A DNA stretch of 8,192 nt from Candidatus Saccharimonadota bacterium (GTDB lineage Bacteria; Patescibacteriota; Saccharimonadia; Saccharimonadales; Saccharimonadaceae): the NCBI GenBank assembly GCA_020428265.1, contig JAGQND010000030.1, positions 1 to 8,192 of the forward strand, read 5' to 3'. Made by a program: the position numbers and the translations under genes. Under the pieces are notes generated by a model. It saw only the letters and a list, made by a program, of their open reading frames with translations, ran no database searches and was not told the origin of the DNA. Position 1 is the stretch's first letter. Each line of letters opens with the position of its first letter. Below are positions 1 to 6,487 of this stretch, piece by piece.

Positions 1-1079
1 ACTGCAAAATTCTTAACATCAGCCGTTGCCACATGACCATTGGTAGCTATGAGACCATCAGAATTTACAAAAAACCCAGAGCCCGTACCACCAGATATCA
101 AGTTTCCCATAAACAACTCGCCATCAAAGTTGATGTCCATAGCGTAGACATTATATATCTTCACAGCGGCTGGGCCATAAAGAGCAGCTATGCGGCCCGA
201 GGCATCTATATCACCTTGTTCGCTAGCCGCCGAAGCAACCTTGGTATAAGTTAGCGTATCTAGCAAAGACGGACGCTTAACTGCTACTCGAGCGGCAGCA
301 GCTGATACATTATTTAGCGCAGTCTTTTTGTTAAACGATATAGACTTTATAACGTCATTGTATTGCGGGTGAGTACCGGGTTTCGTCACAAAACCTTCAG
401 CCACAACTATAGTCATAGGATGACCATTAACATCTGCTACATATAGCGAAAAACTACTCTTTAAGCTCTGGAACGGACCATCAGCTGTAGATGTTTGCCA
501 CACCGACGAAGTAAAAGTGACTCCACCAATTTTCGCAGCACCCGAATCCACCATACTAACGTTTCTCGTATTGATACCAGCATCTGTAAGGGCTGTCGCA
601 AAAAGTTCAGTGACAGACTTACCCGCCTTTTGGTCTGGGTGGTAATTGATAGTTATAGCAGAACGGTCTGTTATAGTTTTGTCAGCATAAGGCGACACTT
701 GTACTGATGTATAGGCCAGTTTTTCATTTAAGTCCTTAGATTGATACATCTTACCCGTATCACCATCTACAGCACTCACATAGTATTTATTTTTATCAAA
801 ATTAAGCGAAAATCCGTAACTAGACTCGACAGACGATACACTCGCATCTTTACCCTCTACAAAACTCAATATATAGTCGCGACTGCTATTGGCACCTATC
901 ATTAACTGGTCGCGGTACTGTATAAGCGTGCCACTTAGTAGCACAAAGCCCAAAACAGCTATGGCTAGAAGCCCAATATGCCGCTTGCGATACTTTTTAG
1001 CATGGTGCTTTTTTATAACAACCTGTTTGGCTGCATGAGTATTTTTGGGTTTTCGTTGTTTTAGTATCTTTTTTACCAT
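1..1079 (-). CDS. Membrane-anchored trypsin/HtrA-like serine protease, 3' part beyond window
   Basis: I read this open frame directly: ATG at 1079-1077 and 359 codons without a stop to the left edge, so the C-terminus lies outside the window. Residues 1-34 are very basic (many Lys, Arg, His) and are followed by a hydrophobic segment at about 35-52. This predicts an N-in anchor with the rest outside the membrane. Residues about 310-359 match the start of an S1C protease domain: SGGTGSGFF (329-337) then SDGLIATNGHVA (340-351), with His349 in the place of the catalytic histidine. The Asp and the GNSGGP serine would be beyond base 1 and cannot be checked. Between anchor and protease lie about 260 residues of extracytoplasmic sequence, far longer than in DegP. 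The final gene would exceed 500 codons. The likely role is processing or quality control of surface proteins. CDS certain; protease family likely; activity unproven. Confidence 0.85.
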   Translation of the reverse strand, partial: MVKKILKQRKPKNTHAAKQVVIKKHHAKKYRKRHIGLLAIAVLGFVLLSGTLIQYRDQLMIGANSSRDYILSFVEGKDASVSSVESSYGFSLNFDKNKYYVSAVDGDTGKMYQSKDLNEKLAYTSVQVSPYADKTITDRSAITINYHPDQKAGKSVTELFATALTDAGINTRNVSMVDSGAAKIGGVTFTSSVWQTSTADGPFQSLKSSFSLYVADVNGHPMTIVVAEGFVTKPGTHPQYNDVIKSISFNKKTALNNVSAAAARVAVKRPSLLDTLTYTKVASAASEQGDIDASGRIAALYGPAAVKIYNVYAMDINFDGELFMGNLISGGTGSGFFVNSDGLIATNGHVATADVKNFA

Positions 1080-1083
1080 AGTT

Positions 1084-1100
1084 CCACCACTTTTATCATA
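1084..1100 (-). promoter_or_regulatory. -10 box and ribosome binding site of the protease gene
   Basis: On the minus strand TATGAT lies at 1100-1095 and GGTGG at 1088-1084, four bases before the ATG at 1079. No good -35 box is visible 16-18 bases upstream. The start codon is 15 bases past the -10, so this is one of the genes with a short but real leader. The -10 call is tentative. Confidence 0.4.
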
Positions 1101-1105
1101 ATTTT

Positions 1106-1120
1106 AGTTTAGCATAAACT
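1106..1120. repeat. Perfect inverted repeat between corA and the protease gene
   Basis: AGTTTA-GCA-TAAACT is a perfect 6-base inverted repeat with a 3-base centre. It starts immediately after the corA stop codon. It is AT-rich and lacks a T-tract on the minus strand, so it makes a poor terminator. It could instead be a protein-binding site upstream of the protease promoter. Confidence 0.35.
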
Positions 1121-2035
1121 TTAACGCCGACGTAAGAAATATACTGCTAGTGCAATAGAAAATAACAAGCTAACACCCATAATAACCACAAAAGCCAGTG
1201 GCTCATGTTGTCCAGGCAAGTCAACGTTCATACCATACGCACCGGCAATCATAGTTGGTACCGATATAGAAACAGTTATCACGGTCAGCAGACGAATTGT
1301 TTCGTTTAAGCGAGTATCCATGACAGCACGATACGAATCACGCGCATTGGTGATGGTTCGCAGTAGTGATTTACACCTTGCAATCAACTGCTCAAACTCA
1401 ATCGAGAGGTCTTCTACTATATCGCGGTCATCTTCGTATAGTGGCAAAACCTTGCCAGACAAAATCTTTTCAAGCGCAGTATTTGTGGGTAGCAGCGCAT
1501 CTAAATAATCATTTAATTTACGCTCGTAACTAGTTAACACCGTTATGTCCCTAGACGTCAAAGCATGTATGTCACCCGTAGTCGCGCGCATCTGGCGGTT
1601 AATAGACGCTACACGTGAATGGTACTGACGTGTAATAGCTTCGAGCATGAGCATAAATAGCTTGGTTTTTTGCGTCGTTGGCGCCTCAACTTTTTCTATA
1701 AATGGCTGCCACAATCGCCCCAAACTATCACGACTTACCGTAACTATATGCTCACGGCCCAGCGCAAACAAAATCGGCGTAGTGTAATCATTGAAATCAT
1801 CATCGGTATCTGGCAAGCGTGTTATAAAGTAAGTCCAGCCATCTTCAAACTCAACACGAGGAACCTCATGCGGGTCAAGTGCATCAACTAGCAAATCTTC
1901 GTCGATACCAAGCTTCACTAACTGCGCCTGCTCGTCTTCGTTAGGGCGCTCAGAACGCACCCAACTACCTGGCTGCAAATCACTGTGCGGCTTAATAATG
2001 GGTTTATAGTGCGTTGAGCGTAGATACGAAATCAT
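1121..2035 (-). CDS. corA: CorA-family magnesium (divalent cation) channel
   Basis: The 304-residue protein has the full CorA plan. It starts with a long acidic cytoplasmic domain that includes DPHEVPRVE (54-62), the usual family pattern near the start of the alpha/beta part. A long helical stalk follows (about 125-245). Two membrane helices close to the C-terminus (about 247-267 and 281-300) flank the signature Tyr-Gly-Met-Asn at 267-270. The length is typical of the family. CorA proteins form pentameric channels for Mg2+ and sometimes Co2+ or Ni2+; the GMN loop is the selectivity filter. The C-terminus ends in three arginines, as expected for the positive-inside side. The start at 2035 is supported by a -10 box six bases upstream, with no Shine-Dalgarno. 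It lies 21 bases after the DUF4868 gene on the same strand but has its own promoter. Substrate choice within the family cannot be read from the sequence. Confidence 0.93.
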   Translation of the reverse strand: MISYLRSTHYKPIIKPHSDLQPGSWVRSERPNEDEQAQLVKLGIDEDLLVDALDPHEVPRVEFEDGWTYFITRLPDTDDDFNDYTTPILFALGREHIVTVSRDSLGRLWQPFIEKVEAPTTQKTKLFMLMLEAITRQYHSRVASINRQMRATTGDIHALTSRDITVLTSYERKLNDYLDALLPTNTALEKILSGKVLPLYEDDRDIVEDLSIEFEQLIARCKSLLRTITNARDSYRAVMDTRLNETIRLLTVITVSISVPTMIAGAYGMNVDLPGQHEPLAFVVIMGVSLLFSIALAVYFLRRR

Positions 2036-2041
2036 ACTCTC

Positions 2042-2050
2042 ATTGTATCA
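2042..2050 (-). promoter_or_regulatory. Extended -10 promoter of corA, leaderless
   Basis: Minus strand: TG at 2050-2049, one base, then TACAAT at 2047-2042. Only six bases (GAGAGT) separate this from the ATG at 2035, so transcription should begin at or next to the start codon. The proper -35 distance holds CGCCAG, which is no -35 box, so the TG extension would have to compensate. The whole element fits in the 21-base gap after the upstream gene. Confidence 0.55.
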
Positions 2051-2056
2051 GATACG

Positions 2057-3130
2057 CTATTGTTCTGGCGTAAACCCAGCAGAAGCTTCATCTTCATCGG
2101 GCTTCAACACGCGTTTTTTGATGATTTCATAGCGCTCACCAGTCAAAGCAGATTCCATGTAATCATCGTTAAGTAGGTTTACAAACTTACTCATATCTTT
2201 GGTGTCCATTATAATTATCGCACCAGAATCATCTTCCATCAGGTCAATACCAAGCTCGCTAGCGTGGTCAATTATTTGCTCCTGAGTAGCAGCCGTGACA
2301 TCGAGCTTTTGTAGCTTCTTTATCACGCTACGCTTGCCCTCTACCATAGTTTGCATGTCAGCGCCCTCGGGGAATGACAAACGGAAGTTTGCGAGTATTT
2401 CCGAAACTTTCTTTTCCGCCACACTAGCTTCTTTGGCGTCGTAGCTAAATAATTGTTTAAGCCGGGCCTGACTAAACACAAACATGTCGCCATCTATCAT
2501 AAGCATTTGATTATCGGCTGGTATACGCAGAGCTGCATCGGCATCAAACGGCACAAACTTACCACTGCGTAACATCCAACCAGTCTTGCCCTGCATTACA
2601 CTAGACTTAGGCAATACCTTGGCTATATAAGCCGGTTGCTTCAGCTGGCTATGCGTTACGCGTGCTAGTATACCTTTCATAAACTTAAAGTCATGCTCAT
2701 CGTCATTAAATAATTCAATCTCATGCTCTTGGGTTTTAATCCAGTTTAGTACTTCACGCGCTTTATCTACCTTGGCTATTTTAGTAAATTGCAGCACTCC
2801 AGCTTCTGCCTCGGCTTGTTCAAAGCTACGCACCACCATGCCAGTTTCGGCGCCCTCAAACAGGTATTCTAGTAGGCCGTCTATAAATAACGGCTCTAGC
2901 TGATTTTTGAGAGCGTTATCCATATTCACCCTATATAGCACGTATGTTTTGCTTATCAAAAACAATTCAATCTTCAAGTCTTCTTTGAACTGCAACAAAT
3001 TATTTGCCCACGCAAAAACATCTACGTCGTCTTTGACAACATTTGGCGCCGGTTGCTCATTTACTTCTGCTGCAACTTGTTCTGTATCTACAACTTCATC
3101 TTGAGTATCTGGTATTGTTTGTTCTTCCAT
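2057..3130 (-). CDS. DUF4868 / KwaB-like protein (Kiwa anti-phage family relative)
   Basis: The soluble 357-residue protein has no signal peptide or membrane helix. It opens with an acidic, low-complexity tail (1-36). The central part matches my memory of the DUF4868 pattern: GILARVTH (153-160), QPAYIAKVLP (165-174), then LRIPADNQMLMIDGDMFVFS (201-220) and LKQLFSY (224-230), a beta-rich section leading to a Phe/Tyr-containing helix. The end also fits: FVNLLNDDYMESALTGERYE (316-335) resembles the conserved KwaB terminus. KwaB is the cytoplasmic, DNA-binding partner of membrane protein KwaA in the Kiwa phage defence system; related single proteins are annotated only as DUF4868. No KwaA is next to it: the neighbours are corA on the same strand and a divergent transporter. 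An AAAGG Shine-Dalgarno supports the start. Family call probable from pattern memory, defence role inferred. Confidence 0.65.
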   Translation of the reverse strand: MEEQTIPDTQDEVVDTEQVAAEVNEQPAPNVVKDDVDVFAWANNLLQFKEDLKIELFLISKTYVLYRVNMDNALKNQLEPLFIDGLLEYLFEGAETGMVVRSFEQAEAEAGVLQFTKIAKVDKAREVLNWIKTQEHEIELFNDDEHDFKFMKGILARVTHSQLKQPAYIAKVLPKSSVMQGKTGWMLRSGKFVPFDADAALRIPADNQMLMIDGDMFVFSQARLKQLFSYDAKEASVAEKKVSEILANFRLSFPEGADMQTMVEGKRSVIKKLQKLDVTAATQEQIIDHASELGIDLMEDDSGAIIIMDTKDMSKFVNLLNDDYMESALTGERYEIIKKRVLKPDEDEASAGFTPEQ

Positions 3131-3135
3131 ATCAG

Positions 3136-3140
3136 CCTTT
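3136..3140 (-). promoter_or_regulatory. Shine-Dalgarno of the KwaB-like gene
   Basis: AAAGG (minus strand, 3140-3136) stands five bases before the ATG at 3130. This is a proper ribosome binding site and confirms that start. It contrasts with corA and trxA, which lack one. Confidence 0.6.
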
Positions 3141-3156
3141 CATAGGAATATTTAGC

Positions 3157-3186
3157 ACTATAAACAATAGTAACCGATATTCATAA
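3157..3186 (-). promoter_or_regulatory. Candidate promoter of the KwaB-like gene
   Basis: Minus strand: TTATGA (3186-3181) as -35, 18 bases, then TATAGT (3162-3157) as -10. The -10 ends 26 bases before the ATG, leaving a leader of about 20 bases that would include the AAAGG site. The -35 lies 13 bases upstream of the -10 of the divergent transporter gene, so the two polymerase footprints would overlap and the promoters could compete. Confidence 0.45.
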
Positions 3187-3194
3187 TATATTGT

Positions 3195-3211
3195 GTGGTA
3201 TAATTTACCAC
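3195..3211. repeat. Palindrome over the -10 box of the YhhQ-like gene, possible operator
   Basis: GTGGTA-TAATT-TACCAC is a perfect 6-base inverted repeat with a 5-base centre. It covers the TATAAT at 3199-3204 completely and spans the expected transcription start. A dimeric repressor bound here would block the promoter. Because the repeat ends near +1, it is unlikely to act as an RNA hairpin. Function is inferred from position only. Confidence 0.45.
3196..3204 (+). promoter_or_regulatory. Extended -10 promoter of the YhhQ-like transporter gene
   Basis: TG (3196-3197), one base, then a consensus TATAAT (3199-3204). The expected start of transcription, about seven bases on, leaves a leader of roughly 4-5 bases before the ATG at 3216. 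There is no room for a Shine-Dalgarno or a preQ1 riboswitch, which often controls this family elsewhere. No -35 is visible. Confidence 0.65.
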
Positions 3212-3215
3212 TGTA

Positions 3216-3905
3216 ATGCGTAAATCATTTAAATACTTCGACTTCATAGTAGCTGTCTTTGCGGCATCTTTGCTAATATCAAATTTTGCAGCCACCAAAC
3301 TTATAGAATTCAACCTAGGGTCACTCGGCCACATAGTCACCGATGGTGGAGCCATACTTTTCCCTGTAGTATATATACTCAACGATGTGCTCACCGAAGT
3401 ATACGGCTACAAATACGCTCGCCGTGCCATATGGACTGGGTTTGTTATCATGCTTCTGGCTGTAGTATGTTTAACTATCGTGCGCTACATGCCAGCCTCA
3501 CCCGACTATCACGACCAAGCCGCCTTTGAGGCTGTGCTCGGATTTTTCCCTCGAATAGTATTTGCAAGCCTATGTGCATACCTAGTAGGCGAATTTATAA
3601 ATGCCTATGCGCTAGCCAAGCTCAAAATCAAAACCAAAGGCAAAAAACTATGGCTACGACTCATAGGTTCAACACTGATTGGAGAATTCTTCGATAGCTT
3701 AGTATTCTGCCTAGTGGCATTTGGCGGCATCATAGGCGCAAGCGACATGGTCAACTACATACTCGTGGGCTGGCTATTTAAGACCGGCTACGAAATAGTT
3801 GTACTACCTATAACCTACCGCGTCATAAACTATCTCAAGAGAAAAGAAGGCGTAGACGCCTACGACAACAAAACCGATTTCACGCCTCTCAGTACCTCTA
3901 TTTAG
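3216..3905 (+). CDS. yhhQ: YhhQ/VUT-family queuosine precursor transporter
   Basis: This 229-residue integral membrane protein has about six hydrophobic segments (roughly 8-28, 46-56, 72-91, 110-135, 150-173, 178-203). The family hallmark DVLTEVYGY is at 57-65, and GEFFDSLVF at 156-164 matches the second conserved motif (usually G-E-x-x-D-T/S in the transporter helix). E. coli YhhQ imports preQ0 and preQ1, the 7-deazaguanine bases inserted in tRNA anticodons by Tgt; some relatives may take up queuine. In an organism with small biosynthetic capacity this points to salvage of the tRNA modification, although no queuosine enzyme is in the window. The start has a strong extended -10 immediately upstream. 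The stop (TAG 3903-3905) overlaps the stop of the convergent metal transporter by four bases. Family call firm; exact substrate unknown. Confidence 0.9.
   Translation: MRKSFKYFDFIVAVFAASLLISNFAATKLIEFNLGSLGHIVTDGGAILFPVVYILNDVLTEVYGYKYARRAIWTGFVIMLLAVVCLTIVRYMPASPDYHDQAAFEAVLGFFPRIVFASLCAYLVGEFINAYALAKLKIKTKGKKLWLRLIGSTLIGEFFDSLVFCLVAFGGIIGASDMVNYILVGWLFKTGYEIVVLPITYRVINYLKRKEGVDAYDNKTDFTPLSTSI
3837..3861 (-). terminator. Candidate intrinsic terminator for the CDF gene, inside the yhhQ coding end
   Basis: On the minus strand AGGCG-TCTA-CGCCT (3861-3848) forms a 5-base GC-rich stem with a 4-base loop, directly followed by a T-rich run (3847-3837, 8 of 11 T). It begins 40 bases after the stop of the convergent CDF gene, at 3902. 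The terminator would therefore be written in the antisense of the last 20 or so codons of yhhQ. The stem is short, so moderate confidence. Confidence 0.45.
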
Positions 3906-4939
3906 TCGTCGCCATACACAATGGTATGGATATCACGGTCAGAACTCTGCTGCTCACGCCGAGTTTTGTAAAAATCAGGCTCCACATATATCAAGCGAGC
4001 TATAGGAAACTCATGTCGTAATCGTGCTTCAATTTCGTCAATTGCACGCGACACTGTACGCATATTTTCATCGTCATCAACAGTAATTTTCATAGCTATA
4101 AATATTTCCGATGGGCCCGTATATAGAGTCTTTAGGTCTACCACTTGATTAACATTATCTACAGACATAGCTATCTTCTTCATTTTGCGCTCAGATATGG
4201 CATTCACCGACTCGCCTATGAGTAGCGACTGAACTTCGCGGAAAAGTATAATAGCCACCGATGCCAATAGCAGGCCAATAAGCAAACTGGCTATACCGTC
4301 AAACACTGGATTACCAGTGATAATAGATAGCGTGACACCAAGCATAGCAAACGACAAACCTATAAGCGCCGCGGAATCTTCCAGCGCTAACACTATATGG
4401 TTCACTGACTTAGTGCGGCGCAAAAACTCCCACCAATCTTGACCCTTCGGCTTAAACGTCTTGGCTTCTTTGAGTGCAGTACGCAGGGCTGAACCCTCTA
4501 GAACCATAGCTATAGCTAGCACAATATAAGCAACTATAGGGTGCGCTATAGGTTCGGGCGCAATAATTTTGTGTATACCCTCGTACACGGCAAATGCACC
4601 ACCGAGCGAAAAGAGTACAATCGACACCATGAACGCGTACAAAAAATGAGCACGACCAAACCCAAATGGATGGTCGCGCGTTGGTAGCTTTTTCGCCTTA
4701 CGGCTACCTAGGTATAAAAGTATTTGGTTGCTACTGTCGGCCAGCGAGTGCACAGCCTCTGCTAGCATAGAGGTAGCTCCGGTAAAGAAGAATGCTATAA
4801 ACTTACTTACAGCAATACCAACATTGGCTACAAAAGCCGCCAGTACAGCACCCATACCTTCATGAGGAGCCCTGGCATTAGGCAGAGGGTCGTCGTCTAC
4901 GCTTGTATCTGATTTTTTAGAAATAGGGTGATTTTTCAT
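3902..4939 (-). CDS. Cation diffusion facilitator (CDF), SLC30A9-like subtype
   Basis: The 345-residue protein has six predicted membrane helices and a C-terminal cytoplasmic domain (about 245-330) with the family's ferredoxin-like pattern. In helix 2 AEAVHSLADSSNQ (60-72) gives His64 and Asp68, the usual metal ligands. HPFGFGRAHFLYAF (90-103) is the conserved loop into helix 3. In helix 5 the canonical H/DxxxD pair is replaced by Glu187-Asp188 in LALEDSAALIG (184-194), as in ZnT9-type members. NPVFDGIASLLIG (210-222) is the conserved helix 6 entry. CDF proteins exchange Zn2+, Mn2+, Fe2+ or Co2+ for protons, normally out of the cytoplasm. The long link between helices 4 and 5 (about 155-180) with Lys/Arg/Trp is also typical of this subtype. 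The start is supported by AGAGGT and a good promoter. Metal specificity cannot be read. Confidence 0.92.
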   Translation of the reverse strand: MKNHPISKKSDTSVDDDPLPNARAPHEGMGAVLAAFVANVGIAVSKFIAFFFTGATSMLAEAVHSLADSSNQILLYLGSRKAKKLPTRDHPFGFGRAHFLYAFMVSIVLFSLGGAFAVYEGIHKIIAPEPIAHPIVAYIVLAIAMVLEGSALRTALKEAKTFKPKGQDWWEFLRRTKSVNHIVLALEDSAALIGLSFAMLGVTLSIITGNPVFDGIASLLIGLLLASVAIILFREVQSLLIGESVNAISERKMKKIAMSVDNVNQVVDLKTLYTGPSEIFIAMKITVDDDENMRTVSRAIDEIEARLRHEFPIARLIYVEPDFYKTRREQQSSDRDIHTIVYGDD

Positions 4940-4944
4940 CCAAT

Positions 4945-4979
4945 ACCTCTATTATAGCATAGCTTTTTATATAAATCAA
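4945..4979 (-). promoter_or_regulatory. Promoter and Shine-Dalgarno of the CDF gene
   Basis: Minus strand: TTGATT (4979-4974), exactly 17 bases, then TATAAT (4956-4951) with TG one base before it. This is the best promoter of the window. AGAGGT (4950-4945) follows at once and is five bases from the ATG at 4939. The expected start of transcription falls at about 4944, so the Shine-Dalgarno may lie wholly or partly outside the RNA. Confidence 0.75.
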
Positions 4980-4998
4980 TACCTAAAACTTAAGCACG

Positions 4999-5027
4999 TT
5001 GACCTTGGACTGTTTGTACCTTAAAAT
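4999..5027 (+). promoter_or_regulatory. Promoter of the 483-residue membrane protein gene
   Basis: TTGACC (4999-5004), exactly 17 bases, then TAAAAT (5022-5027). Seven bases later is the ATG at 5035, so the RNA should start at or beside the start codon. The element shows that the in-frame TTG at 4999 is the -35 box and not a start codon. It is 19 bases from the -35 of the divergent CDF gene. Confidence 0.7.
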
Positions 5028-5034
5028 TATCTCA

Positions 5035-6486
5035 ATGGACCCTAATTTGTTCCCCAACCCGGGAGACTCAGAAAATAAAGACCCTACCAGCCTAGAGTCA
5101 CCGTCGGTCAATTCTGCCGGCCCGAGTCCGAACAAATTTCGCTACTTAACTATAGGTGGAATTATATGTGCAGTATTAATATGCGCAGCCTTGACGGCAT
5201 TAATATATTTTAAAGTCATATCACCAAATTCAAGTCAGGCGAACAACACGACGGCAAAGAGCCAGCAAAAAAGTACAATCAACCGGCAAGCCCTAGATGA
5301 TGCCTACGAATACTACAAAGAAGCTGGCGTAGCAGAGTTTAAAACCGCAGACAAGAAAAAAGTACTAGATAAAGCCGATAGTCTCGCTGCAGGGTTTAAT
5401 ATATTGCCAGTATTTTTCGAAGACCGCCTAAATAATCTATTCACACTAAGCACCGCCTACTCTAGCTTGCAGGGCAAAACAAACGACAAGCAATTCCGCG
5501 CTGCCATGTACATTCTAATGCGAGATAATTTAGCAGAAAAACCTAGCGACATAGAAGAAGACAATAATATAGAATTCAACGCACCCGCTAGAGATAAAAA
5601 ATCTATAGAGGTAATAAAAAAATACACCGACAAAGACTTAACAGATAAATTAAACGAAGCGGTAAAAGAACGAGATGTATACAAAACTACCGCAAAAGAT
5701 TTATCGCTAGATAGCACAGACGCATTTAAAAACGTGCACGTAGTAGCCTTAAACTTTGATCAGTCAAGCTTCAAAGCATTTAGCAAAGAACACTACATGT
5801 ATGGATCGTCGCCATCTATATGGTCCGAAGACTTAGGCGGTGAAACATATATACTGGCGACCAAAGATTACGCCGAAGACTACGTGGCAAAAGCTGACGA
5901 TAGCGTAAGCCTGGGTATAGAACGCATACTAATACATAGTGTCGATAGTTTCGTACGCGGTGAATATGGACGCACAATTAGCCAGCGACGTGCAGATTTA
6001 TTCACCGGCAACAAAACACAGGAGTACGACATACGACAATTCTTTATATACCTAGAAGTTTTTTCTGGCATAGACGTCATAAAAGACCTAGAAACATACC
6101 CCACTAGCCCGGAAGATTTTTACCTAAAAATATACAAAGAATTCGGACTACAAACGGCCTTGCGTATAGTAGCTACGTCGCCACAATTCTATAATGGCAG
6201 CAAAACTATATCCACCTATGACGATGCCCGGCTGGCGTTTGGAGGTTACGATAACGCGCTCGCTGGAGCCATAGAAATTGGGCAAAAAGATGTCGATGCA
6301 ATGCATAGTCGCATGCTTAAACGCGCTCAAAAACTATACTCTGTATTTAAAACAAAAGCCGCTACCATAGAAGACCTTCGCTACTCCATGGGCCGTGACT
6401 ACAATATGCCAAAAAGTGCAAAAATCATGGAAGACTACATAAACACTATCGACGGTTCACAGCTAGCAAAACTGGAATCCAATTAA
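5035..6486 (+). CDS. Unknown single-pass membrane protein with large extracytoplasmic domain
   Basis: I do not recognise this 483-residue protein. From the ATG at 5035, residues 1-35 are rich in Asn, Pro and Ser and should be cytoplasmic. One strong membrane helix follows (about 38-60), then a Ser/Asn/Gln/Thr linker (62-82) and a roughly 400-residue, mainly helical, highly charged domain outside. No cysteine occurs after the helix. The section 295-325 (LGIERILIHSVDSFVRGE, then RRADLF) looks a little like a zinc-peptidase helix, but a full HExxH is missing. YDDARLAFGGYDNALAGAIE (395-414) is another distinctive stretch. The longer frame from TTG at 4999 is rejected because that TTG is the -35 box. 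No start-site Shine-Dalgarno is seen, which fits a leaderless RNA. The tauE-like gene follows after 21 bases with its own -10. A lineage-specific surface protein is the best description. Confidence 0.85.
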   Translation: MDPNLFPNPGDSENKDPTSLESPSVNSAGPSPNKFRYLTIGGIICAVLICAALTALIYFKVISPNSSQANNTTAKSQQKSTINRQALDDAYEYYKEAGVAEFKTADKKKVLDKADSLAAGFNILPVFFEDRLNNLFTLSTAYSSLQGKTNDKQFRAAMYILMRDNLAEKPSDIEEDNNIEFNAPARDKKSIEVIKKYTDKDLTDKLNEAVKERDVYKTTAKDLSLDSTDAFKNVHVVALNFDQSSFKAFSKEHYMYGSSPSIWSEDLGGETYILATKDYAEDYVAKADDSVSLGIERILIHSVDSFVRGEYGRTISQRRADLFTGNKTQEYDIRQFFIYLEVFSGIDVIKDLETYPTSPEDFYLKIYKEFGLQTALRIVATSPQFYNGSKTISTYDDARLAFGGYDNALAGAIEIGQKDVDAMHSRMLKRAQKLYSVFKTKAATIEDLRYSMGRDYNMPKSAKIMEDYINTIDGSQLAKLESN

Positions 6487-6487
6487 C

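Noticed and set aside
33..707. Short plus-strand open frames at 33-254 and 495-707
   Set aside because: They lie antisense to the continuous 359-codon protease frame, have no family pattern and no promoter or ribosome site.
3131..3215. preQ1 riboswitch before the queuosine-precursor transporter
   Set aside because: The promoter -10 ends 11 bases before the ATG, so the leader is too short for any riboswitch.
3158..3394. Minus-strand frame of 78 codons over the start of yhhQ
   Set aside because: It is antisense to the conserved N-terminal part of a well recognised transporter and reaches into its promoter; it shows no motif.
3912..3929. Hairpin CCATAC-N6-GTATGG downstream of yhhQ as a terminator
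   Set aside because: The stem is perfect but is followed by ATATCACGG, with no T-tract, and it lies in CDF codons.
5925..5966. Zinc peptidase site in the 483-residue protein
   Set aside because: HSVDS at 301-305 lacks the Glu and second His of HExxH; similarity is only in the surrounding helix pattern.
5457..6330. Three minus-strand frames inside the 483-residue gene and a 115-codon plus frame across trxA
   Set aside because: All are shadows of real coding frames; the one across trxA is antisense to the thioredoxin active site.
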